The translations under genes and the position numbers were made by a program. Under the pieces are notes generated by a model. It made no database searches and had not been told where the DNA came from. It saw only the letters and a program-made list of their open reading frames with translations. DNA of 64,000 nt from Symbiodinium natans. Lineage: Eukaryota; Sar; Dinophyceae; Suessiales; Symbiodiniaceae. The stretch spans positions 732,001 to 796,000 of the forward strand of contig CAJNDS010002179.1 of assembly GCA_905221605.1 (NCBI GenBank), given 5' to 3'. This document shows, one piece after another, positions 55,201 to 63,779 of this stretch; position 1 is the stretch's first letter; each line of letters opens with the position of its first letter.

Positions 55201-56779
55201 TGCTGAGGATGGTTGCACCAAGAAGTTTAACATCGTACTGCGTGACAAAGGCAAAGGGAAAGGAAAAAGGTACAGCGGAGATGGTGAACGTCCTTTCTGT
55301 TGGATATATGGGAAGACAGAAGCAGGCTGCAAGTTCGGTTCACGGTGCAAATTTCGCCATGACAAGGACTCCCTGGAGCGTGGAAGATGTTTTGAATGTG
55401 GGGCCATTGGCCATTTACAGCCGCAGTGTCCATACAAAGATGGTGTAAGTTCCAATGCGGACTTAAATCCTGAAAGGAATAGATCTAAAGGGAATTCTCC
55501 CAAAGGGGGAAAGGGCGGCAAAGGTGCAAAATGGGGAAATGCCAAAAAGGCAGAAGTGGCTGAAGTGGGAGATGAGATGGCTAATGCGGGATTGGATAAA
55601 GGTTCTGCAAGTCCCTCATCACCATCAACAACCAATCAGGTTCTTGCTGAAGCGTTAGAAGTGCTGAAATCTATGAAGCTGTCATCAGCGCAGTCAGCAT
55701 CAAGCGGAGATCCCAGTGTTCGAATGTTATGTGACTCTGGATTATTTCAGCAGGAAGGGAGAGTGGCGTTGGTGGATACAGCTGCTACGCATCTTGTGCG
55801 GACGCTTTTTCCATGGGAATGTTTACCCGACACTACTGTTATGGTGCAAAGCGCGCTTGGTGGTGTGACAATGAGGATTACAGAGAAAGGGACGTTGATT
55901 AGGGAAGACAATGGGCCCCTGATTATCCCTCTCTGGTTGATTTTGGAGTTTGGGGCGAACCTCACCGTGATCAATGGGATGTGTCACGTGAGTGCAAAAT
56001 CTTCGCTGGACCAACTCTTATGGTTTGAACATGGCTGTTTGGTTATGGATTACAAAACAGCTGAGAAAATGGTTTTGCATGCTGAAAGGCAGCGTGCGTC
56101 GTTGTCCCATTCTCAATGGAGGAATGGAAGGGCGGACTGTGGAGTCGGTTCGTCTGATGCCACGTTGTTGCCGAAGCAGGGAGAAGGCCGAGGAGTATGC
56201 GTTCTACATGTGGCCAGGGTTTCTGACACCAATGAGTGTTCGGGAATGGGCATGTTGGACTCGGGAGCATCACATCCTCTCAGATCACTTCGTCCTGGTG
56301 AACAGCTTCCGCAGCAAAAGGTGTTGGTGTCTTTAGCTGTTGGATCTCGGGAGATGTGTATTACCCCAGGTGGGACCCTGGTAACTCCTGAAATGGTAGA
56401 TCCACTAGTGCCAATTGGCAAAGCGAGCGCCTTGGTTGGTCTCAGAGTTCAGTGGCGTGGTGGCAAGTGCACAGCCTCACATCCTGTTCTGGGGGAACTT
56501 CGCGTTCGTGATCTGAATGGGTGCCCTTGTTTGGAAAAGGAGGTGGCGCTTCAGATCATTGATGAAATGGATTGGTGTTCACCAAAGCAAGCATTGAAGG
56601 TGGCACGTATGGTTCAAGGGTGTCCGAATACGGACAACGAGGTGGCTGTAAAAGCGTCGTTGCAAAGCGCAGCGCGGACAGCGTCAGCGAATGAGGAGGA
56701 GTTCGTCCAGGCATGCTGGCGGTTTCTTCGGTGGTATTATGGAGATTGCGGCGTTGCCTTTGCCTTTCAACCGTCATAA
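55201..56779 (+). CDS. Gag C-terminus (zinc fingers) and tandem aspartic-protease-like domains
   Basis: Open from 55,097, but genuine sequence starts at 55,201, after the inverted gag piece. In order: a basic linker; a CCCH finger (C at 55,298, spacing C-x9-C-x5-C-x3-H, ending 55,360); a classic CCHC knuckle at 55,388-55,429 (C-x2-C-x4-H-x4-C), which would bind RNA; a Lys/Gly-rich linker; a first protease-like domain with LVDTAATHLVR (Asp at 55,775); and a second with MLDSGASHPLR (Asp at 56,258). The two align along their length (ITEKGTLI against ITPGGTLV). The frame ends at a TAA at 56,777 just after AFAFQPS, where the downstream protein continues in another frame. Confidence 0.88.
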
Positions 56780-59708
56780 AAGGAGACGGCTGGCACGAGC
56801 AAAAAGGGTGGTGGTACACCTATTTTCGGGAAAACAAAAATGGCATTTTCCCAGTCGGGATGTGGAGGTACTGGAGCTGGATTTGAAGAAAGGCGGTGAC
56901 CTACATAATTCGAGCGTCTGGAAGTATCTTCTGCATCTGGCGGCTGAAGGAAAGGTGGTTGCTGTGGTTGGAGGACCTCCATGCAGGACAGTGTCAAGGT
57001 TGAGAGGTGAAGACGGTGGTCCACCTGTATTACGCCGACGCTGTGGGCCTGAACGGTTGGGATTAAAGAGTCTTCCTTGGCCACATCAAGAATTAGCTCA
57101 AAAGGATGGTGTTTTACTTCTGAAGATGCTTTTCCTATATGACGTGGCGGTGCATTCAAGGTGTGGAACTGCTGAAGTCATCAATGGGAGTTCTGTCTTC
57201 TTTGGTATGGAAAGCCCTGGGGACCCTGAACTCATAGGGAAGGATTTCTCTCAGAACGGCAAAACGGTCTTGAGTGCTGAGGATCTGGTGGATGGTTCTC
57301 AGGAAGGGCTCTCAAGTCCTACCTTCTGGAGTTGGCCAGAGGTGAAAAGCTTTTGTGAGCGTTATGGAATGTACGCTGCACATTTTGATCAGGGAGCATT
57401 GGGACATGCTCTGGTGAAACCTACAACTTTCCTGGTGTCTGATATGGAACTGTGGGAATCGTTGGAACAGGTTCGCGTGGTTGTTCCGTGGTCGGCAACA
57501 TTCGCTTCTACCCTGGAAGAACGTATTGGACAGTCCTCCATATGGGCGCGATGGGCGTTTGGATTGGTTAAAAGAATACGTCACAGGTTGGCACAATGGT
57601 TGCAAGAGAGCGATGCTGAACGGGAAGCTATGGTGTTAAAAAAGGAAGAACGAGAAGGGACGTTACGGAGGCTGACAACGGAGGAGCGAGCTTTCCGTGA
57701 CCATTGCCTAAGGGGGCATATTCCTTTCAGACGTGATTGTCAAATTTGTGTGTCTTCCGCTGGAAAAGAGCGTCGCCATTTGAGGCGGAAACATGGGGAT
57801 GCTTACACTTTATCACTGGACTTAGCAGGTCCATACAAGTGTTCAAAGGATGCTCACCAGCAGAAGCCACGACACGCTGTTATTGGTGTGTATCAATTTC
57901 CAATGTTGGATCCCAATGTGGGTCGCCCTCTTGAAAAGGAGGAAGATGCGGATGAGGTGGAAGATCAGGTGGTAGATGCAGGTGCTGGTGTTGGAGAATG
58001 GTTAGGCGATGCCGTCGCGAACTTTGAGGAGGAAGATTCTGCACCAGTGGAACCTGCACCAGTTCTGGAGGCAGAGGTGTTGAAAATCCAAGCTTCTGAA
58101 AAAACCTGGAAGGAACTGAAGGACCATTTGACCCAACCTGTCCGTATGATCAACTTCGTTATGGTGGAGCCAATTGTGGATAAACAGCAAACAACTGTTT
58201 TGTCGGCGGTTCAAAGAATGATGGTGCGCTTGCAGAGACATGGGTATCCGGTGTTGAGAATCCATTCAGACCGAGCGGGGGAGTTTGTCAATGCACGCTT
58301 CCGGTCCTTTTGTGAAACTCGTCTGATATACAGGACCACTGGTGATCCTGGAGTCCCGCAAACAAATGGGCGCGCTGAAGCATGTGTGGGTTTATTCAAA
58401 CGTGGTGTGAGGTCGCTCTTAAAGGAGGCGCGACTCGGGCCGGCGTACTGGGCACTGGCTGCTCGCCATTGGTCAATGTTACGGTGGCAGAAAGCTGAAA
58501 GGGAGTTGGGTTTGAAACCGAAAGCATTGCTTCCCTTTGGTGCTCAGATTCAAGTCAAACGTCGTCCGTGGGAGTTGCTGGGTCCGGATGGAACAAAGAA
58601 AGGTCGGCAATGGGTCGATCGTACGCAGCCCGCGCTTCTTTTGGGTCCATGCGATGACCTACCTGGTGGTTATTGGGTGGAAGCTCAAGGGACTGCCAAA
58701 GATCCGGATGAACTGGTGCTATTTCCCTGCACTACGATTTTTTCCAATATAAAGGAACCACCTGCATTGGAGCTGGAAGGGGTGGTAGAGGAACAGGAGC
58801 CTTCTCCTCCGGAGCATCGTCTCAAGGGGAAAAAACCAGCGCTTCGGTTCGCTGATGAGGAAGGTCCTCCTTTACCTCCACCTCGCGATCCTCCGGCTCG
58901 CCATCGGTTAAAGGAAAAAAGCCCGGCCTCTTCACTGCGTGGTCATGTGGGCTCTTTGCGCTTGCTTCGCAAGCGGGGGGAGAGTCCGCCCTTAGAAATT
59001 TTCGAGGATGACATGCAGGGTTTGGGGGAGCTGGAAGAAAATGCAGATGTTGAGGACAATGTTCCTGGTGATGAGTATTGGCCGACATGCTGTTCTCCTC
59101 ATGAAGATGCTTATTTGGTCTGCAAAAGTGAGACTGCCGAGGATGGAACACAGTTGGAAAAAGAAGAACAAAAAGCCAAGTCAATGTATGAGAGGTCTGT
59201 GTATGATTACGTGGACTGTGAGGAGCTTTTGGAAGGGATTGTATACCCAAAGAGGGTGAATCGGAGAGGTGGTATCAACAATTGGTGCACAAGTACGCGA
59301 GCTCTGGTGTTGGGCCACTATACTCATGGCGGAGTGTGTGGTATTACAAAGGAGACCCATCGAAGGCCATGGCTATGTCGTTATTTGACATCATTTGTGA
59401 AGCACCACAATCCTGAAGCCAAACTTTCTGCTCTTCAGATCTCGTGCAATGCTCCGGTATCATTGCATAGGGATAGTCACAATGAAAAGCATTGCTGCAA
59501 TTATGTGTGTGGCTTTGGTGACTATAAAGAGGGTCAGCTGTGGGTTGAGGATGAAAAGGCTTTGGAGGAAGGAGCTGAAGTGGTGGAGCAATCCTATGGG
59601 AAGAAAGTCTTACCTGGAAAATTGGTGGATATCCACTGGAACTTCATGTCGTTTTTCCGAGAAAACTGCATGGTCCTATGCCTTGGAAAGGGAACAGAGT
59701 ATCCCTGA
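56691..59708 (+). CDS. Pol, part 1: cytosine-methyltransferase-like domain, integrase, 2OG-Fe(II) oxygenase-like domain
   Basis: Open frame of 1005 codons; family-like sequence starts at about 56,770 (HKRRRLARAKR) after a +1 change from the preceding frame. Residues 43-47 HLFSG and 94-99 GGPPCR resemble C5-methyltransferase motifs I and IV, MESP at 173 resembles motif VI, and ALGHALVKPTT near 237 a C-terminal motif. Integrase follows: zinc H/H/C/C (HCLRGHIPFRRDCQICVSS), then Asp377 (SLDLAGPY), Asp527 (HSDRAGEF) and Glu563 (NGRAEACV), with an acidic insert between the first two. The last part has HRD (His926, Asp928) in LHRDSHNEKHC, an iron-binding pattern. The frame ends early at 59,708. The distal His and Arg of that fold are in the next frame. 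Confidence 0.88.
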   Translation: MRRSSSRHAGGFFGGIMEIAALPLPFNRHKRRRLARAKRVVVHLFSGKQKWHFPSRDVEVLELDLKKGGDLHNSSVWKYLLHLAAEGKVVAVVGGPPCRTVSRLRGEDGGPPVLRRRCGPERLGLKSLPWPHQELAQKDGVLLLKMLFLYDVAVHSRCGTAEVINGSSVFFGMESPGDPELIGKDFSQNGKTVLSAEDLVDGSQEGLSSPTFWSWPEVKSFCERYGMYAAHFDQGALGHALVKPTTFLVSDMELWESLEQVRVVVPWSATFASTLEERIGQSSIWARWAFGLVKRIRHRLAQWLQESDAEREAMVLKKEEREGTLRRLTTEERAFRDHCLRGHIPFRRDCQICVSSAGKERRHLRRKHGDAYTLSLDLAGPYKCSKDAHQQKPRHAVIGVYQFPMLDPNVGRPLEKEEDADEVEDQVVDAGAGVGEWLGDAVANFEEEDSAPVEPAPVLEAEVLKIQASEKTWKELKDHLTQPVRMINFVMVEPIVDKQQTTVLSAVQRMMVRLQRHGYPVLRIHSDRAGEFVNARFRSFCETRLIYRTTGDPGVPQTNGRAEACVGLFKRGVRSLLKEARLGPAYWALAARHWSMLRWQKAERELGLKPKALLPFGAQIQVKRRPWELLGPDGTKKGRQWVDRTQPALLLGPCDDLPGGYWVEAQGTAKDPDELVLFPCTTIFSNIKEPPALELEGVVEEQEPSPPEHRLKGKKPALRFADEEGPPLPPPRDPPARHRLKEKSPASSLRGHVGSLRLLRKRGESPPLEIFEDDMQGLGELEENADVEDNVPGDEYWPTCCSPHEDAYLVCKSETAEDGTQLEKEEQKAKSMYERSVYDYVDCEELLEGIVYPKRVNRRGGINNWCTSTRALVLGHYTHGGVCGITKETHRRPWLCRYLTSFVKHHNPEAKLSALQISCNAPVSLHRDSHNEKHCCNYVCGFGDYKEGQLWVEDEKALEEGAEVVEQSYGKKVLPGKLVDIHWNFMSFFRENCMVLCLGKGTEYP

Positions 59709-62371
59709 CAGGGTACACACCTGTTTTTCTGGAGCGGTTGAGCTACAAGGATAGGTGCTATCTACTCCAATGCAAGTTTCCTCTTCCGGAACCACAAGCT
59801 GAAGAAGGTGAAAAAAGGAAATGGTTAAAAATGACGCTGAGAGAAACCTCGCTGGACGACCTTGCAGAGGAAGTCGACTACGCTGTGTTTGAAGCGCATC
59901 AATGGGCTCTAGAGGAGCATTTGAGTATTCGACGCCTAATTGCTGAACAGGAATGTTGCATTTTGGACGAGTTCCATGGATCGGCCAATGAGTCGAACGA
60001 TGAAAAAGGATTGGAGACCAGAGAATGGCTGGTTAAAGCAAAAAGGGCTGAGGAAAAGCTCTCGAAGTTTTTGGTCAAAGCAGCTCAAGTTCAGCAAGTG
60101 GTACAAGAGAATACTGCGCTGGAGGCAGCGGAGGAGGTCGAGTTCCTGCAAACAAAAACAATCCCTACACAAGAAGCCATGCAAGAGCTGGAAAAGTGGA
60201 GGGATTCATTGTCGGACGAGGTGAAGTCTTTGGTTAAAGAGTTGGAGGTGGTGGAACCAACAACTCAAGAAAAGCTGGATAAATTGGCGGAAGAGCCTAA
60301 TGCACCGGTGATTGAGTACGTTCCCAGTCTGGTGGTGTTTACCCGAAAGCAAGGGACAGGGAGGAGGCGTGCCCGTATCTGTGCATGTGGGAACTTTATT
60401 TCGTCAACGGCAGCTACAGAATACGAAGGGCCAAGGTCCCTCAGTCGTCACTCGCTGTACGCTCCAGGTTTAGATTCAACTACGTTTAGGTGCCAAGTGA
60501 GGCACGCAGCACATATGGTGTGGATCATCGCTGGCTTAGACATCTCCAAAGCTTTTCTGACGGCGCCGATGAATAGGGCGCAAAGAGAAGGGCGTTTGGT
60601 GGTGGTGCAGCCCCCATTGGCGGCGGTGAAATTGGGTCTTTGCACAAAAGAGGAGCGGTGGATTGTGAGGAAGGCCTTGTACGGTTTGGCCGAAAGTCCT
60701 GCAGCATGGGTGGAGTGGCGAGACCAACGTCTTCAAGGCATGTCTTGGGTGTCAAAAGATGGACAAGCAATGAGCTTTCAGAGGTCCAATGCAGACCCAA
60801 GTCTGTTCCTTATTATGGCACAAGAAAAGCCGGAAGGTGTAAGCAAGTTGGTGGGGACAATGGGTCTTTACGTGGATGATTTTTTGATGGCTGGGACTAT
60901 GACAGTGCTCCGGGAAGCCTTGGAACAGATCAGGAAGGAGTGGAAAACTTCTGAACCCGAGTTCTGTGGTCCAGGCTGTGGTGATGGATTCCTGAAGTTT
61001 TTGGGTGTCCAAATCTGGTACCGAAATGGCAGCTTCTTTCTCAACCAGGAGGACTTCGTGAGAGATTTGCTGAACCGAAGAGGGTATCAGATTGATGAAA
61101 CTGGAAAAGGTAGTAACCTGCCAATGGTGAAAGAAACTCCAGGTGAAGAAGAGGAGGTGGATATTCCCTCCTTGCGAGCGGCTCAAGGTGCCGTAGGGGA
61201 GTTCCTCTGGGTGGCAATCAAAACTCGACCTGATTTGGCTTTCTGCACAAGCCAGTTGTCTTTGTGGACATCCCGAAGGCCGCGATTTGTGGTTAAAAAG
61301 GCTGAGGAGGTATTTCGATACCTTGCTGCAACTCCAACGTTAGGCCTGACGTTTGGTGCAATCGCAACATGCGAAAAAGAAAGGAATGAGGTGTTGCGTT
61401 ATGGGCGAGGCGTCAAGGTGGTGGAGTCTTACGCGGATGCTAGCTTTGCAGCAGGTGAAAACGAAAAGAGCCACTCAGGAGCGGTGGTGGCTTGGGGTGA
61501 TTGTCCAGTGATGTGGGCAACGCAGAGACAATCAACGGTGGCTTTGAGCACTGCTGAAGCTGAATTGCATGCGTCTATAGAGGGAGCAACGATGATCCAG
61601 TCGTGTACCCCTATAATTGCCGCTTTGGTTGGAACAGGTGAAGAATCGCTGCAAAAGGTGCTGTATACAGATTCGGTTTCGACGTGTTCAATCATTCAAT
61701 ATCCTGCTGGTAGCTGGAGAACAAGACACCTGAGAATTCGAGCAGCTGGTGTCAGGTCTCTGGTGGACCGTGGTTACATGGTGATAGCGCATCTTCGTGG
61801 TGAGTATATGATTGCTGATCTGTTGACAAAATTGATGAGTGGACAGGTTTATGCAAAGCAAAAGGCACTTTGGGGTCTCCAACTGTTAGTGCAAGGAACT
61901 GACTTGAAAAGGGCCTCTCTTGCAATGGCGGTCATGATGGTGGCTGCATCCCTGCAAGGGATGGCAACAGGTGGAGAAGAAGTGTCAGCTGCTGGTTTCT
62001 TTTGCTCAGAAGAAGGGGTGTGCCAGGTCGCCAATACATCTACGGTTATGGTTCTGGCTCAAGGTATTGAAATGGTTATCAACAATTCAGACCTTGTTGC
62101 GTATTTGGTGGCAGCAATCATAATCTGGGAATTGACATGGTGCCTCTTTCGGCGGCTGTACAAATGGCTGTGGATCAAGAAAGTGGTGGTTATTCCTGCG
62201 AGTGCCACTCTGTATACAACAGTGGGTGGGAACTGTATGCACGCAAGCAGTGATTGTGATGTTCTGCGATATTCACAGCCCAGGGCTAAGACGCTTTGCA
62301 AGCATTGCCTCAAGGGTGGTTGGGTGGTGAATGCTGAGTTCCTTGGTGAGGAACGGGCCGCTGGAACGTAA
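59678..62371 (+). CDS. Pol, part 2: reverse transcriptase, RNase H and C-terminal membrane extension
   Basis: Open frame of 897 codons; homologous sequence already starts upstream of the first ATG (LHGPMPWKGNR from 59,666), so the ATG at 59,678 is not necessarily a start. Reverse transcriptase: LDISKAFL (Asp288) and LYVDDFL (YVDD at residue 398) supply the catalytic aspartates. RNase H: YADAS (Asp587), STAEAEL (Glu near 627), YTDS (Asp665) and ADLLTK (Asp714). After RNase H come about 175 extra residues with two hydrophobic stretches (ASLAMAVMMVAASLQGMA; LVAYLVAAIIIWELTWCLF) and a Cys-rich end (CDVLRYSQ, CKHC). The frame is intact to TAA at 62,371. Confidence 0.93.
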   Translation: MPWKGNRVSLTGYTPVFLERLSYKDRCYLLQCKFPLPEPQAEEGEKRKWLKMTLRETSLDDLAEEVDYAVFEAHQWALEEHLSIRRLIAEQECCILDEFHGSANESNDEKGLETREWLVKAKRAEEKLSKFLVKAAQVQQVVQENTALEAAEEVEFLQTKTIPTQEAMQELEKWRDSLSDEVKSLVKELEVVEPTTQEKLDKLAEEPNAPVIEYVPSLVVFTRKQGTGRRRARICACGNFISSTAATEYEGPRSLSRHSLYAPGLDSTTFRCQVRHAAHMVWIIAGLDISKAFLTAPMNRAQREGRLVVVQPPLAAVKLGLCTKEERWIVRKALYGLAESPAAWVEWRDQRLQGMSWVSKDGQAMSFQRSNADPSLFLIMAQEKPEGVSKLVGTMGLYVDDFLMAGTMTVLREALEQIRKEWKTSEPEFCGPGCGDGFLKFLGVQIWYRNGSFFLNQEDFVRDLLNRRGYQIDETGKGSNLPMVKETPGEEEEVDIPSLRAAQGAVGEFLWVAIKTRPDLAFCTSQLSLWTSRRPRFVVKKAEEVFRYLAATPTLGLTFGAIATCEKERNEVLRYGRGVKVVESYADASFAAGENEKSHSGAVVAWGDCPVMWATQRQSTVALSTAEAELHASIEGATMIQSCTPIIAALVGTGEESLQKVLYTDSVSTCSIIQYPAGSWRTRHLRIRAAGVRSLVDRGYMVIAHLRGEYMIADLLTKLMSGQVYAKQKALWGLQLLVQGTDLKRASLAMAVMMVAASLQGMATGGEEVSAAGFFCSEEGVCQVANTSTVMVLAQGIEMVINNSDLVAYLVAAIIIWELTWCLFRRLYKWLWIKKVVVIPASATLYTTVGGNCMHASSDCDVLRYSQPRAKTLCKHCLKGGWVVNAEFLGEERAAGT

Positions 62372-62544
62372 ACTTTTTCAAGTTCGAGGTGAAGAAATCC
62401 TCAGTGGTAAGGGAAACGGCCAATGAGCTGAAGGGGCGTCCTGGAAGACGTAAAACCATAATGTGCATTTCAAGCAGCTGGCTGCTGCCTAAACGGTGGT
62501 TTTTGGCCCAGGATCTGCACCTCCAACGTGTCCTAGGAAATCCT

Positions 62545-62557
62545 AGGACAGGGGGAG
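62545..62557 (+). other. Polypurine tract before the 3' LTR
   Basis: AGGACAGGGGGAG ends exactly at the 3' LTR start, the position expected for plus-strand DNA priming. An 8-bp palindrome-like CCTAGGAAATCCTAGG lies just upstream. Confidence 0.8.
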
Positions 62558-62780
62558 TGCGGAGCTGCTGCTGGTATTGTAGAAAAGAGTTAGTGTTGGA
62601 AGTTGAAAGGGTTAATAAACCCGGAAATCATTTGATGGCTCAAGACTGGGCCATGTGCCTGGTAGTAAAAGGTGAGTGCCCTGTGGTTTGGGTTTGTTGT
62701 GTGGTTGATCCAGGGAAATCAAGGGTTTCTGTTGGGGTTGACTGTCTGGTTTCTCGTCCCCCTTCGGTTTCCCCCCCGAA
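62558..62780 (+). repeat. 3' LTR of the copia element
   Basis: Direct copy of 52,935-53,156 with one additional C. It is preceded by a purine-rich tract and followed by TAGGG and then more TTTAGGG repeats. An ORF-like reading through this LTR from 62,389 has no support as a gene. Confidence 0.95.
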
Positions 62781-62785
62781 TAGGG
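62781..62785. repeat. Target-site duplication, right copy (TAGGG)
   Basis: Matches 52,930-52,934; the flank continues as TTTAGGG repeats, so the element split a telomere-like tract. Confidence 0.75.
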
Positions 62786-63055
62786 TTTAGGGTTTAGGGA
62801 CACAAACAAACTCTGATGCAGCGACCCAGGCATCCTGTTCTCCTGGGAGCTTCTGACGGCCCATAATCCCTTCTCAGCCCTCAGCACAAGGTGCGCTGGC
62901 ACCCTTTTCCAAGAGACCTCGCCCGCCCAAAGCACCCTATAAACCATAAACCCGAAACCCTAAACCCGAAAGTAGAACCCTAAACCCTAAACCCTAAACC
63001 CTAAACCCTAAACCCTAAATGTGAGGGGCCAAGGTCCCCCCACCCCCCGGAAAGC

Positions 63056-63120
63056 GAATGAGAGTCCTTTGGGATGATCTTCGGCTCGTACGCTTTCCGC
63101 TCGTTGAAGGCCCCGTAAGC
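63056..63120 (-). CDS. PKA-R-like exon: linker after the pseudosubstrate
   Basis: 65 nt encoding AYGAFNERKAYEPKIIPKDS then H. Joined to the previous exon it gives SVSAEAYGAFNE, the conserved regulatory-subunit pattern. Acceptor GGGAG|GCT, donor GC (CATTC|GCTTTC, phase 2). It is flanked by a CCCTAAA tract (62,960-63,018) and a TTTAGGG tract (from 63,140). Confidence 0.82.
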
Positions 63121-63206
63121 CTCCCAGGATGGGCCGATGAGGGTTTAGGGTTTAGGGTTTAGGGTTTAGGGCTTAGGCTTCTGGGACTGGCAAGGCAGAA
63201 CTCCAC

Positions 63207-63274
63207 CTCCGCGGACACGGACTGGCGCTGCTTGCGCTGCGCAGGCGGCCTCGGGAGCTGCTTCGGGGGGGCGT
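63207..63274 (-). CDS. PKA-R-like exon: pseudosubstrate segment
   Basis: 68 nt encoding PPKQLPRPPAQRKQRQSVSA plus E. QRKQRQSVSAE resembles the inhibitor site that sits in the catalytic-subunit cleft of PKA regulatory subunits, although only one Arg stands close to the Ser. Acceptor CCAAG|AC, donor GT (GCGGAG|GTGGAG, phase 0). Confidence 0.72.
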
Positions 63275-63779
63275 CTTGGCCCATTGGGGTCTTAGGGTCT
63301 TAGGGTCTTAGGCTCTGAGGGTCTTAGGGTCTTAGGGTCTGAGGGTCTTAGGGTCTAGGGTTTAGGGCTCTTGGATGTTTGGGGCCTGCGGCACTCGTTT
63401 GAGGCACGGAACTGGGCTGGGGCACTCCTTAGGCCCAAGATGGCGGAATGCAGCCAAACATGCAAGTAGGCAGTGGCCTGAAGATTGAATAGGATTGAAG
63501 TAGCCTAATAATAATCATCGTCATCAGCATGATAATAATAATAATGATAATAATAATAACAGCAATAATAATACTTTAAGGGTCGGAATAATTACGAATA
63601 GCGTTCCCTTCTGCTCCCTGTATCAGTTTACTACAGTTGCCCCAAAACCCTATTGTGGTCTTCAAGGCCCTTATATTACCCTAACCCTAAACCCTAAACC
63701 CTAAACCCTAAGCCCTAAACCCTAAACCCTAAACCCTAAACCCTATTACTCTAAACGCCGTGGTTCTCATGTAAAGCTC

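Larger units (their letters stand above)
52935..62780 (+). mobile_element. Ty1/copia-type LTR retrotransposon (full length, recent, broken reading frames)
   Basis: Two direct repeats of 222 and 223 bp bound 9.4 kb of internal sequence and differ by a single C in a C-run near their 3' ends, which implies recent insertion. The element is flanked by TAGGG on both sides. Internal order is PBS, gag, CCCH and CCHC zinc fingers, two protease-like domains, methyltransferase-like domain, integrase, dioxygenase-like domain, RT with YVDD, RNase H and a C-terminal hydrophobic extension. Integrase before RT is the Ty1/copia order. The coding frame is broken by a 365-bp inversion in gag and by two frame changes (near 56,770 and 59,652). 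It sits antisense in an intron of the minus-strand cyclic-nucleotide-binding gene. Confidence 0.96.

Noticed and set aside
54727-55635. 302-codon minus-strand ORF as a separate gene
   Set aside because: Only its middle is meaningful, as the inverted gag segment; the rest is antisense to gag.
59687-59693. AAAGGGA as a proven programmed -1 frameshift site
   Set aside because: Phase and heptamer fit, but the conserved distal His motif already lies upstream in the -1 frame, so a lost T in the T-run explains the break better.
62389-62790. 133-codon ORF before and in the 3' LTR
   Set aside because: It reads through the PPT and LTR; the same LTR part is open by chance at the 5' copy (52,934-53,164).
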